Positions 17,787 through 26,233 of a stretch of 64,000 nt of DNA are shown one piece after another (position 1 is the stretch's first letter; each line of letters begins with the position of its first letter). Position numbers and translations under genes: made by a program. The notes below the pieces were generated by a model. It had not been told where the DNA came from. It searched no databases and saw only the letters and a list, made by a program, of their open reading frames with translations. Source of the DNA: Rhodopseudomonas sp. (GTDB taxonomy: Bacteria; Pseudomonadota; Alphaproteobacteria; Rhizobiales; Xanthobacteraceae). Where the stretch lies: positions 37,914 through 101,913 of the forward strand of contig WGNB01000051.1 in NCBI GenBank assembly GCA_016124795.1, in the 5' to 3' direction.

Positions 17787-18893
17787 TTACATCACGATCG
17801 TCAGACGCTTCGCGGCCCGGGTGATGCCGGTGTAAAGCCAGCGCGCCCGGCTGTCCTGAAAGGCGAAGCTTTCGTCGAACAGCACGACATCGTCCCATTG
17901 CGAGCCCTGCGACTTGTGCACGGTCAGCACATAGCCGTAGTCGAACTCGTCATAAGGTTTGCGGCGCTGCCAGTCGATCTGCTCGATGCCGCCGGTGAAG
18001 CATTCCGAGCGTACCGAGACCTTGACGCCACGGGTGGCGGTTTCGTCGTCGGGCAATAGCCGCAACGAGATGATGCCGGTCTTGCGGGCGCCGCGTTCCT
18101 TGACCGACCACAGCCCGCCGTTGAACAGCCCTTTCTTGCGGTTGTTGCGCAGGCAGACCAGCTTGTCGCCGGCTTCCGGCATGGTGTCGACGAAGCCGCG
18201 CCGTTGCCGCATCCGCTGGTTATAGGCGCGCCGGGTGTTGTTGCGGCCGACCAGCACCTGGTCGGCGTCGAGCACGCGCTGCGGATCGAGGTCGGCCTTG
18301 GCCACCACTTCGCTGTCGCCATAGCTGCCGGGTTCGAGATAGTCGCCGGCACGAATGTCCATCGACAGCCGTACGATCGGATTGTCGCGCGCCTGACGAT
18401 GCACTTCGGTCAGCATCGCGTCCGGTTCCTGCTCGGTGAAAAAACCGCCGCCCTGGATCGGTGGCAATTGTGCCGGGTCGCCGAGCACCAGCAACGGCAC
18501 ACCGAATGACAGCAGGTCGCGGCCGAGTTCGGCGTCGACCATCGAGCATTCGTCGATGATGATCAGTTCGGCTTTCGAGGCCGGCGCTTCGTCCCACAGG
18601 TCGAAACTCGGGATTTCCTCGCCGCTCTCGCGGGCCCGATAGATCAGCGAGTGGATGGTGGTCGCGCCGCGGCAGCCTTTGCCGCGCATCACCGAGGCCG
18701 CCTTGCCGGTAAAGGCCGCAAATTTGACCTCACCGTCGACGGTGTCGGCGATGTGGGTGGCCAAAGTGGTCTTGCCGGTGCCGGCATAGCCGAATAGCCG
18801 AAACACCGGCGGGGTGTTGCCGGTGCCCGGCTTGGCCTTCAGCCAGTCCGAGACCGCCAGCAAAGCGTCGTCCTGATGGGGGGTAAATTCCAT
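17787..18893 (-). CDS. RecD-like superfamily 1 DNA helicase (stand-alone)
   Basis: The 368-aa protein starts MEFTPHQDDALLAVSDWL. It shows Walker A GYAGTGKTT (35-43), motif Ia FAAFTGKAASVMRGKG, motif II IIIDECSMVD (111-120), motif III VLGDPAQLPPIQGGGFF, and a C-terminal UvrD_C_2-type GYVLTVHKSQGSQWDDVV. This fits RecD/ExoV-alpha or Dda-like 5'-3' helicases, but it is about half the length of full RecD and lacks a RecD N-terminal domain. No recB/recC is adjacent. A host repair role is more likely than a phage role, since nothing phage-like is nearby. Confidence 0.85.
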   Translation of the reverse strand: MEFTPHQDDALLAVSDWLKAKPGTGNTPPVFRLFGYAGTGKTTLATHIADTVDGEVKFAAFTGKAASVMRGKGCRGATTIHSLIYRARESGEEIPSFDLWDEAPASKAELIIIDECSMVDAELGRDLLSFGVPLLVLGDPAQLPPIQGGGFFTEQEPDAMLTEVHRQARDNPIVRLSMDIRAGDYLEPGSYGDSEVVAKADLDPQRVLDADQVLVGRNNTRRAYNQRMRQRRGFVDTMPEAGDKLVCLRNNRKKGLFNGGLWSVKERGARKTGIISLRLLPDDETATRGVKVSVRSECFTGGIEQIDWQRRKPYDEFDYGYVLTVHKSQGSQWDDVVLFDESFAFQDSRARWLYTGITRAAKRLTIVM

Positions 18894-19133
18894 GGCGCAC
18901 CAATAACGCATCTGGGAAAATCGCCAAAGAACAAAATATGAACCTATGCGAGTATCGACGTTGTCCACTGTCGCGGCCGCGCAAGGCTGAGCCGCGGTCG
19001 GCCGGCGGCTTTCCCGGTTTGCGGCATTGACCCTGAAACCGGCGCTTTATCAGATACTTGTGGCGTCACCTCATTGTCATAAAGCGTCGATAAGTGTGCT
19101 CGCCGCATCGGTGCGGGGGGGGGAGATTTGGCA

Positions 19134-19670
19134 ATGAGCGATCGCGTCCATAACGTCCTGTTTTTGTGCACGGGCAATTCGGCTCGCTCGATCATGGCCG
19201 AGGCGATCCTCAACGGTCTCGGCAAAGGTCAATTCAAGGCCTATAGCGCCGGTACCGACCCGGCAGGCGCGGTCAATCCGCACGCGATCAATATCCTGCG
19301 CGCTTGCGGCTATGACGTTTCCAGCTTGCGCAGCAAGAATTGGCAGGAATTCGCTGGCTCGGCCGGGGCGACGGACGTGCCCGAACTCGATCTCATCATT
19401 ACCGTGTGCGACGAGGCTGCCGGTGAAAGCTGCCCGATCTGGCCGGGTGAGCCGATGACCGTGCATTGGGGCATCGCCGATCCGGCCAAGGCCACCGGGA
19501 GCGAGGCCGAGATCGCCGCGGCTTTCGATGAGGCCTACGGTCAGCTCAAGCGCCGCATCGATCTGTTGCTGGCGCTGCCGATCGCCAAGCTCGACCGTCT
19601 GGTGCTGTCAGCCAAACTCAAGGACATTGGCCGTAGCGAAGGCGCCACCGAGATGGCGAAAGCCGGCTGA
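19134..19670 (+). CDS. arsC: Thioredoxin-coupled arsenate reductase (LMW-phosphatase fold)
   Basis: The 178-aa protein has the P-loop LFLCTGNSARS (Cys12, CX5R) of low-molecular-weight phosphatases and a downstream Cys pair (Cys92, Cys100) in TVCDEAAGESCPIWPG. This matches the three-Cys relay of thioredoxin-type ArsC enzymes that reduce arsenate to arsenite. It stands alone; the ArsR/permease cassette is about 13 kb away. The start is the ATG just after a run of nine G (19115-19123) that includes the ribosome site. Confidence 0.85.
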   Translation: MSDRVHNVLFLCTGNSARSIMAEAILNGLGKGQFKAYSAGTDPAGAVNPHAINILRACGYDVSSLRSKNWQEFAGSAGATDVPELDLIITVCDEAAGESCPIWPGEPMTVHWGIADPAKATGSEAEIAAAFDEAYGQLKRRIDLLLALPIAKLDRLVLSAKLKDIGRSEGATEMAKAG

Positions 19671-19903
19671 CGGCTGTTGCCGGATCGCGATCCCGAGCCC
19701 AAATCCGCCGTCGGCCCGATCACGAAGTCTTGACATGGCGACAATGGGGACCGTCGTGGGCGCATGACGGCCTGCCGGTCGGCCGCATTGCCCTTTTCGT
19801 CGCCACATGTTTAAGGTCGCGGCCAATGCGCGCATGATCCCGGAAACCGGCCAACGGTTTGCGGTCCCATCATGCGCATTTCGTTTGCGCCGGACCTTCA
19901 TGC

Positions 19904-21274
19904 ATGGCTCGTGACCAGATCGATATGACCCCGATAGAGACGCGCGACGAACTCGTCGCCTGGCTCGAAGCAGGTTGCAAGCCGCGTTCGCAGTTTCGCG
20001 CCGGCACCGAACACGAAAAATTCGTCTTTACGCTCGATGGCCATCGCCCGGTGCCCTATGCCGGTCGGCAGAGCATCCGTGCGCTGCTCGACGGTATGAA
20101 TGGTCTGCTCGGCTGGGAGCCGATCATGGAAGGCGAGAACATCATCGGCATGTTCGACGTGACCCATGGCGGCGCGATTTCGCTAGAACCCGGTGGTCAG
20201 TTCGAATTGTCCGGCGCGCCGGTCGAAACCGTGCATCAGACCTGTTCAGAACTGATGGCGCATCTGGCGCAGGTGCGCGAGGTGGCAAAGCCCCTCGGTC
20301 TCGGCTTCCTTGGCCTCGGCATGACGCCGAACTGGTCGCGCGCCGACATGCCGGTGATGCCGAAAGGCCGCTACAAGATCATGACCGCCTATATGCCGAA
20401 GGTCGGTACGCGCGGCCTCGACATGATGTATCGCACCTGCACCGTGCAATCGAACCTCGACTTCTCGACCGAAGCCGACATGGTTCAAAAGTTGCGGGTC
20501 TCGCTGGCCTTGCAGCCGGTGGCGACGGCGCTCTTTGCCAATTCGCCGTTCACCGAGGGCAAGCCGAATGGTCTGCTGTCGGCGCGTTCGGAAATCTGGC
20601 GCGACACCGATAACGACCGTGCCGGCATGCTGCCTTTTGCCTTCGAAGACGGCATGGGCTTCGAACGCTATGTCGATTATGCGCTCGGCGTGCCGATGTA
20701 TTTCATCAAGCGCGGCGACAGCTACATTGACGTCTCGGGCAAGTCGTTCAAGGATTTCTTCGCCGGCAAGCTCGACGTGATGCCGGGCGAACGGCCGACC
20801 ATTTCCGACTGGGCCAATCATCTGTCGACGATTTTCCCCGAGGTGCGGCTCAAGCGTTATCTGGAAATGCGCGGCGCCGACGCCGGACCGTGGCGCCGGT
20901 TGCCGGCGCTGACGGCATATTGGGTCGGTCTGTTGTACGACCAGGATGCGCTCGACGCTTGTTGGGACATGGTCAAGGACTGGACCGCGCAAGAGCGCCA
21001 GAAGTTGCGCGACGACGTGCCGGGGCTTGGCTTCAAGGCGGAAATTCGCGGCCGTAACGTGTTGACGCTGGCCCAGGAGACGCTGCGCTTTGCCGCGCGT
21101 GGTCTGGCCCGGCGCAAATTCCTTGATCGCAATGGTCGTGATGAAACCCGTTATCTGCGCCCGCTCGAGGAGAGCATCGCGCGTGGCATTACCCCGGCGG
21201 AAGAGCTCCTGGAGAAATTCCACGGCGAATGGGGCGGCTCGGTCGAACCGATCTTTGATGAGTATGCGTATTAA
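19904..21274 (+). CDS. gshA: Glutamate-cysteine ligase
   Basis: This 456-aa enzyme makes gamma-glutamylcysteine, the first step of glutathione synthesis. It belongs to the plant/alphaproteobacterial GCL type: FRAGTEHEKFVFTLDGHRPVPY, GGAISLEPGGQFELSGAPVETVHQTC, GMTPNWSRADMPVMPKGRYKIM, and RTCTVQSNLDFSTEADMV. MARDQIDMTPIETRDEL is a typical N-terminus; an ATG seven codons in is an alternative. YbaK follows 16 nt after its stop, probably in the same transcript. Confidence 0.93.
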   Translation: MARDQIDMTPIETRDELVAWLEAGCKPRSQFRAGTEHEKFVFTLDGHRPVPYAGRQSIRALLDGMNGLLGWEPIMEGENIIGMFDVTHGGAISLEPGGQFELSGAPVETVHQTCSELMAHLAQVREVAKPLGLGFLGLGMTPNWSRADMPVMPKGRYKIMTAYMPKVGTRGLDMMYRTCTVQSNLDFSTEADMVQKLRVSLALQPVATALFANSPFTEGKPNGLLSARSEIWRDTDNDRAGMLPFAFEDGMGFERYVDYALGVPMYFIKRGDSYIDVSGKSFKDFFAGKLDVMPGERPTISDWANHLSTIFPEVRLKRYLEMRGADAGPWRRLPALTAYWVGLLYDQDALDACWDMVKDWTAQERQKLRDDVPGLGFKAEIRGRNVLTLAQETLRFAARGLARRKFLDRNGRDETRYLRPLEESIARGITPAEELLEKFHGEWGGSVEPIFDEYAY

Positions 21275-21290
21275 CGCATGAGATTGTGCG

Positions 21291-21761
21291 ATGGCGAAGG
21301 GTACGCCCGCGACGCTTGCTCTGGAAAAGGCCGGCGTTGCGTTCAAACTGCATGAATACGATTATGACCCCAATGCCGAGCGGATCGGCATGCAGGCGGC
21401 CGAAGCGCTCGGCATCGATCCGGCGCGTTTGCTGAAAACGCTGATGGCGAAAGCCGGCAACGAGGTGGTTTGTGTGCTGGCGCCATCCGACCGCGAAGTG
21501 AACCTGAAGAAGCTCGCCGCTGTCGCCGATGCCAAGAGCGCCGCCATGCTCGGCGCGGCGGAAGCCGAGCGCATCACCGGTTATCACGTCGGTGGTATCT
21601 CGCCATTCGGTCAGAAGAAACGCGCGCGGGTGTTCATCGACGATTCGGTCTTGGCGTTTCCGCTCATCGTCTGCAACGGCGGGCGGCGGGGCCTGCAAGT
21701 CGAACTCGCGCCCGCCGATCTGGTGCGGACGTTGGGCGCGACCGCGGCGGCGATTTGCTGA
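21291..21761 (+). CDS. ybaK: YbaK/EbsC-type Cys-tRNA(Pro) deacylase
   Basis: The 156-aa single-domain editing protein starts MAKGTPATLALEKAGVAFKLHEYDYD, with the conserved LLKTLMAK segment and GYHVGGISPFGQKKRARVFID, typical of YbaK. It hydrolyses mischarged Cys-tRNA(Pro) in trans. It lies just behind gshA. The stop codon abuts the end of the convergent dctM gene (21762) with no spacer. Confidence 0.9.
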   Translation: MAKGTPATLALEKAGVAFKLHEYDYDPNAERIGMQAAEALGIDPARLLKTLMAKAGNEVVCVLAPSDREVNLKKLAAVADAKSAAMLGAAEAERITGYHVGGISPFGQKKRARVFIDDSVLAFPLIVCNGGRRGLQVELAPADLVRTLGATAAAIC

Positions 21762-23021
21762 TCAGCGATACCAAAGCGAGATAAATGGCACGTAGCTGAC
21801 GATGCCGAGCACCACGAACATGGTGAGCAGGAACCACTTGCCGTAGAACAGCACGTCTTGCACCTTGAGGCCGGTGACCGAACACACCGTCAACAACACA
21901 GAGGCGACCGGCGGCGTTTGCTGGCCGATGCCGAGGTTGAGTGTGACGATGATGCCGAAGTGAATCGGGTCGATGCCGGCGGCGACGGCGACCGGAAAAA
22001 TCAGCGGCACGACAACAATAATAGCAGCAGCGGCATGCAGGAACATGCCGAGCAGCAGCAGAAACAGGTTGATCAGCAGAAGCAGCAGCCACGGCGAATG
22101 GGCGAAGCCGCCGAGCCCGGCGGCGATTTTTTGCGGCACCTGCTCGTTGGCCAGGTACTGTCCCAGGACCGCCGAGCCGGCGATGATCATCATCACCACC
22201 GCGGTCTGGCGCGCGGTGTCGATCAGGATGCGGTAGAGCTTGCCGAAGGTGAGGTCGCGCGACAGCGCGAAGCCGAACACCAGCGCGATGGCGACGCCGA
22301 TGCCGGCGGCCTCGGTCGGCGTATAGACGCCGATAATGATGCCGCCGACCACCAGCACCGGCACCAGCAGCGGCACGGTGGCCGCGACGAAGGTCCGGCC
22401 AACGGCGGCGATCGCGAAATGGTCGTCGACCGGGTAGCCTTCCTTGCGCGCGAACAGCCAGTTGGTGACCATGAAGGCGCCGCCCAGCAGCAGGCCGGGC
22501 ACGATGCCGGCGATGAACAGGTCCTTGATCGAGGTGTTGGTGGTGACGCCGTAGAGCACCATCGGGATCGACGGCGGGATGACGATGCCGAGAGTCGCCG
22601 CGGCCGAGGTGATGGCGGCGGCGTATTTGCGCGGATAGCCACGGCGCTCCATCTGCGGTACGAACATCTTCGACAGCACCGCGGCGTCGGCGACCGCCGA
22701 ACCGCTCATCTCGGCCATGAACATGTTGGTCAGCACGTTAACGTGGCCGAGGCCGCCGCGCATCCAGCCGACCAACGACATCGCGAAGTTGACGATCCGT
22801 TCCGAAATGCTGGTCGCGCCCATCAGTTCGCCCATCAGGATGAACAGGGGGATCGCCAGCAGCACCAGTGAATTGGTGCTGGAGAACATCTCGATCGGCA
22901 GCATCATCAGGTCGACGCCCTGGATCGCCATCGCGATCGCGGCGGTGATCATCAGCGCGAAGGCGACCGGCATGCCGATGCAGATCAGCGCCAGCAGTGC
23001 GAGAATGACGGTCCAGGCCAT
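21762..23021 (-). CDS. dctM: TRAP transporter large permease (DctM)
   Basis: This 419-aa membrane protein has the alternating hydrophobic pattern and family signatures of DctM: AMSGSAVADAAVLSKMFVPQMERRGYPRKYAAAITSAAATLGIVIPPSIPMVLYGV and YTPTEAAGIGVAIALVFG. It is the ion-coupled transport subunit of a tripartite ATP-independent periplasmic system. It starts 4 nt after the DctQ stop and completes the GntR-dctP-dctQ-dctM order on the minus strand. Confidence 0.93.
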   Translation of the reverse strand: MAWTVILALLALICIGMPVAFALMITAAIAMAIQGVDLMMLPIEMFSSTNSLVLLAIPLFILMGELMGATSISERIVNFAMSLVGWMRGGLGHVNVLTNMFMAEMSGSAVADAAVLSKMFVPQMERRGYPRKYAAAITSAAATLGIVIPPSIPMVLYGVTTNTSIKDLFIAGIVPGLLLGGAFMVTNWLFARKEGYPVDDHFAIAAVGRTFVAATVPLLVPVLVVGGIIIGVYTPTEAAGIGVAIALVFGFALSRDLTFGKLYRILIDTARQTAVVMMIIAGSAVLGQYLANEQVPQKIAAGLGGFAHSPWLLLLLINLFLLLLGMFLHAAAAIIVVVPLIFPVAVAAGIDPIHFGIIVTLNLGIGQQTPPVASVLLTVCSVTGLKVQDVLFYGKWFLLTMFVVLGIVSYVPFISLWYR

Positions 23022-23025
23022 GGTT

Positions 23026-23478
23026 TTAACTCCGCCAGCGGCTGACGAGCCGGACGGCCAGCGCCAGCATCATCAGTCCGGCCGAAATTGGAACGACAAT
23101 CATGAACCAGCCCTTGGCCAGCTCGAGTGTTTCGAGTTCGGTGCCGCCGACGACGTCGATCATGCGGATCGACAGCACCAGCAGCAGGCCGAGAAAGCCG
23201 ATCACGATCAGGTCGCTGAGGCTGCGCAACAGCAACTGGACGCGCCGTGGCGACATCTCGACCAGCATGTCGAAGGCGATGTGGCCGTCGTCGCGGGTGG
23301 CGAGATAGGCGCCGAGAAAGCCGATGCAGACCAGCAGGAAGCCAGGGATCTCATTGGCCCAGACGATGCCGGACGACAGCACATAGCGGTAGAAGACGTT
23401 GAGACAGACAATGACCGCGTTGAACGCGACCAGCGCCGCGACAACGCCGCCTACCGTTCGATCGACCAGCTTGAGCAT
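23026..23478 (-). CDS. dctQ: TRAP transporter small permease (DctQ)
   Basis: The 150-aa protein has four hydrophobic helices and the DctQ pattern FYRYVLSSGIVWANEIPGFLLVCIGFLGAYLATRDDGHIAFDMLVE. The start at MLKLVDRTVGG (23478) is preferred over ATG 23532, which adds a non-conserved 18-residue leader. DctQ joins DctM in the inner membrane. Confidence 0.88.
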   Translation of the reverse strand: MLKLVDRTVGGVVAALVAFNAVIVCLNVFYRYVLSSGIVWANEIPGFLLVCIGFLGAYLATRDDGHIAFDMLVEMSPRRVQLLLRSLSDLIVIGFLGLLLVLSIRMIDVVGGTELETLELAKGWFMIVVPISAGLMMLALAVRLVSRWRS

Positions 23479-23598
23479 GGCGTCTGACCTTAAACCGGAT
23501 GGGATGCGAGGGAGCGATCGGTCACCGCTCATTCCCGGTTAGTCGGGAACGAGCGGCGGCCATATTCATGGGCCGGCAAAGCCGCGGCCCCGCGCGGC

Positions 23599-24573
23599 CT
23601 AGCGGACGGCGTTGATCAGCTTGATCCAGTCGTCGCCCTGCGATTTGACGTAGCTGTCATAGGTCGCCTGCGTCGCCTTGCGGAAAGCCGGCAGATCGAC
23701 ATCGTTGACCTCGACCTTGCCCTTCATGGTGGCGAGATATTTGTCCTCGAGCGCGGCGGCTTCGTCATAGGTCGCGGCGGTGATCGCGGCGCCGGCCTCG
23801 CGGAATGCTTTCTGTTCTTCCGGCGTCAGGCTGGAGAAAAACGCCTTCGACGCGATCAGGAACGACGGCGTGTAAACGTGGTTGGTGAGCGACAGGTGCT
23901 TCTGCACTTCGTAGAGCTTGGATTCGTAGAAACCGTAGATGCCGGATTCGGCGCCGTCGACGACGCCGGTCTGCATGGCGGTGAAGGTCTCGGCCCATGA
24001 CACCTTGGCCGGCGTGGCGCCGAGATCGGCGAACACCTGCTGACGGAATTTGCCGCCGGCGACGCGGATCTTCAGGCCCTTCATATCGGCCGGCTCCTTG
24101 ATCGCGCGCACGCTGTTCATGACGTGACGGAAGCCGTTCTCGTAAATGCCGATTACGACGACGCCGGATTTGCTCTCCAGCCGCTCCGCCACCTGCTTGC
24201 CGAGCGGTCCCATCATCGCGCGCTTGACCTGGGCGCGGTCGGTAAACAGCCAAGGCAGGTCGAAGACGCCGAGTTTCTTGTCGAGCTTGAGCACGCCGGA
24301 GGCGACGTTGATCATCTCGATGCTGCCGAGGCGGGCATTGTCGATCAGCGCGTCTTCCTTGCCGAGCTGGCCGCCGGGGAACAGCTTGAAGACGAAGTGG
24401 CCGGGCAGCCGCTTTTCGATTTCGGCGGCGAACATCTGGCTCTGCGCGTGCAGCGGCGCCAGCGCGGAGACGTGGCTGGCGATGCGGACTTCACGCGGCG
24501 CGGCGGTGGCGGCGGTCGCGATGGCGAGCGACGCGGCGATGGCAAGCGCGAGATGGCGCGAGACGGTTTTCAT
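23599..24573 (-). CDS. dctP: TRAP transporter substrate-binding protein (DctP)
   Basis: The 324-aa periplasmic protein has a signal peptide (MKTVSRHLALAIAASLAIAT, cleavage near ATAAPREV). It shows the DctP signatures LFPGGQLGKEDALIDNARLGSIEM, VFDLPWLFTDRAQVKRAMMG, KIRVAGGKFRQQVFADLGATPAKVSWAETFTAMQTGVVDGAESGI. The ATG follows TGGAGGAAG. The ligand is likely an organic acid; the divergent amidohydrolase suggests a lactone or ring-cleavage-type acid (inference). Confidence 0.92.
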   Translation of the reverse strand: MKTVSRHLALAIAASLAIATAATAAPREVRIASHVSALAPLHAQSQMFAAEIEKRLPGHFVFKLFPGGQLGKEDALIDNARLGSIEMINVASGVLKLDKKLGVFDLPWLFTDRAQVKRAMMGPLGKQVAERLESKSGVVVIGIYENGFRHVMNSVRAIKEPADMKGLKIRVAGGKFRQQVFADLGATPAKVSWAETFTAMQTGVVDGAESGIYGFYESKLYEVQKHLSLTNHVYTPSFLIASKAFFSSLTPEEQKAFREAGAAITAATYDEAAALEDKYLATMKGKVEVNDVDLPAFRKATQATYDSYVKSQGDDWIKLINAVR

Positions 24574-24620
24574 GATGGCTTCCTCCAATGTTTGTTTTTG
24601 CGATTGAGTTGACGACAGGT

Positions 24621-25352
24621 TCAGCGGATTTCCACGCGGTAGCGGAAGCGGTCGGCGCGACCGCGCGAGCGACGCCATTCGAGCGGCTGCCGGTCGAAGC
24701 CGCGCGCCAGACGCTCGATGACGACGACGCTGGTGCCCGGCGCGATTTGCAGCAGCGCGGCGGCCGGCGCGTCGGCGGGTTCGACCGATAGCGTTTCCTC
24801 GGCTGCGGCGATCGATTGGCCGCACAGGCTTTCGTAGAGCGGATAGAGCAGGTCGCCGAACTGGTCGGGCGCGAGATCGGTGAGCGCGGCGAAGCGATCG
24901 GCCGGCAGCCAGATGTCCTCGGCCAGTATCGGTTCACCATTGATCAGCCGCAGACGCGACAGCCAGATCGTCGGGGCGGATGGCGCCAGGCCGAGTTGCG
25001 CCGCCGCTTGCGGAGACGCGGGCAGCAGCTTGCGATTCAGCACCCGGCCTTCCGGCAAGGCCCCGGTTTCGTCGCTGAAGCGGAAGAAGCGGAACAGCGA
25101 ATTCGCGAATTCGGCGCGGCGGACGAAGGTGCCTTTGCCCTGGCGTTTCTCAAGCAAGCCCTCGGCGACCAGGGTCTCGATCGCCTTGCGCACCGTTCCG
25201 ACCGCGAGGTCATGGGTGTCGGCGAGCGCCTGCTCCGGCGGAATCGCGGCGCCGGGCTTCCAGGTGCCGGTCGCGATCTGGGTCGCCAGAAGGTCGCGGA
25301 GCTGCTGATAGCGCGGCAGCCGGGCGTCTGAGGATGGCACCGAAAGGCTCAA
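24621..25352 (-). CDS. GntR-family (HutC/UTRA) transcriptional regulator
   Basis: The 243-aa protein has an N-terminal winged helix (PRYQQLRDLLATQIATGTWKPGAAIPPEQALADTHDLAVGTVRKAIETLVAEGLLEKRQGKGTFV) and a C-terminal UTRA-type ligand domain. It precedes dctP by 47 nt on the same strand, so it probably heads the transport operon. The start is TTG 25352 (or GTG 25340). A perfect palindrome lies 17 nt upstream (separate entry), the natural candidate for its operator. Confidence 0.88.
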   Translation of the reverse strand: MSLSVPSSDARLPRYQQLRDLLATQIATGTWKPGAAIPPEQALADTHDLAVGTVRKAIETLVAEGLLEKRQGKGTFVRRAEFANSLFRFFRFSDETGALPEGRVLNRKLLPASPQAAAQLGLAPSAPTIWLSRLRLINGEPILAEDIWLPADRFAALTDLAPDQFGDLLYPLYESLCGQSIAAAEETLSVEPADAPAAALLQIAPGTSVVVIERLARGFDRQPLEWRRSRGRADRFRYRVEIR

Positions 25353-25368
25353 GATAACAACCTTGTCC

Positions 25369-25390
25369 TATAGTCATATATATGACTATA
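25369..25390. promoter_or_regulatory. Perfect 22-bp palindrome, probable GntR operator
   Basis: The core TAGTCATATATATGACTA extends by two matching bases on each side to a perfect 22-bp dyad. It sits between the divergent GntR regulator (start 25352) and the amidohydrolase (start 25424). Its AT-rich centre could overlap promoter elements in both directions. The assignment to this GntR protein is by position. Confidence 0.75.
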
Positions 25391-25423
25391 TAACTGCACG
25401 GTCTTTTTCTTGAGTCAATCCCC

Positions 25424-26212
25424 TTGGCCATCGACACGCACGCTCACGTCTTCACGCATCAATGCCGGCTCGCGGCGGAACGGCGTTACACACCGGATTA
25501 CGAAGCGCCCTTGGCCGACTATCTGGCGATGCTCGGCGCCCAAGGCGCGGCGGCCGGCGTGCTGGTGCAGCCGAGTTTTCTCGGCACCGACAATCGTTAT
25601 CTGCTGGAGTGCCTCGACCGTGCGCCCGGTCGCCTGCGCGGCATTGTCGTGGTCGAGCCGGGGATCGGCGTCGCCGAACTCGACGATATGACGCGCCGTG
25701 GCGTCGTCGGGCTGCGCCTGAACTGGGTTGCTGCCGCGTCCGGCTGGCGGCCCGGTGCGGCCGATGCGGTGCTGGTCGACAAGGCGGCGGCGCGCGGCTG
25801 GCAGGTGGAAGTTCAGGCGCGTGGTCCCGTTCTGGCCGGGACGCTGGCTTTTCTGATGCCACGGGTCGAGCGCATCGTGATCGATCATTTCGGTCTGCCG
25901 GCGTCGGCCGATCCCGCCGACGATCCGGGCTATGCCGCGCTGCTCGACGCCGCCGCTAGCGGCAGGGTCTGGGTCAAATTGTCGGCGCCTTACCGATTCG
26001 CCGGCGTCGACGCCAAAACGGTCGGCCGTCGACTCATGGCGAGCTTTGGCGCGGGGCGCTTGATGTGGGGCAGCGACTGGCCCTGGACCCAGCACGAAGC
26101 CGCGATGAATTTGACGCTGGCGCGCGAAGGGCCGCTGCCGGCGACGATGACGCCGGCAGACAAGGACGCCGTGCTCGACGGCACGGCGCGCCAGTTGTTC
26201 GGCTTTGACTGA
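25424..26212 (+). CDS. Amidohydrolase-2 family metal-dependent hydrolase
   Basis: The 262-aa TIM-barrel hydrolase starts with the metal-binding IDTHAHVFTHQC, followed by GVLVQPSFLGTDNRYLLECL, a later VIDHFGLPAS (His) and LMWGSDWPWTQHE (Asp). The fold is that of 2-pyrone-4,6-dicarboxylate hydrolase-like and dicarboxylate lactonase-like enzymes. The substrate is unknown. The only start is TTG 25424 with no clear ribosome site, so a leaderless mRNA is possible. It is divergent from GntR-dctPQM across the palindrome. Confidence 0.85.
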   Translation: MAIDTHAHVFTHQCRLAAERRYTPDYEAPLADYLAMLGAQGAAAGVLVQPSFLGTDNRYLLECLDRAPGRLRGIVVVEPGIGVAELDDMTRRGVVGLRLNWVAAASGWRPGAADAVLVDKAAARGWQVEVQARGPVLAGTLAFLMPRVERIVIDHFGLPASADPADDPGYAALLDAAASGRVWVKLSAPYRFAGVDAKTVGRRLMASFGAGRLMWGSDWPWTQHEAAMNLTLAREGPLPATMTPADKDAVLDGTARQLFGFD

Positions 26213-26233
26213 TCCCGACGTTTGGGGCGGCGG

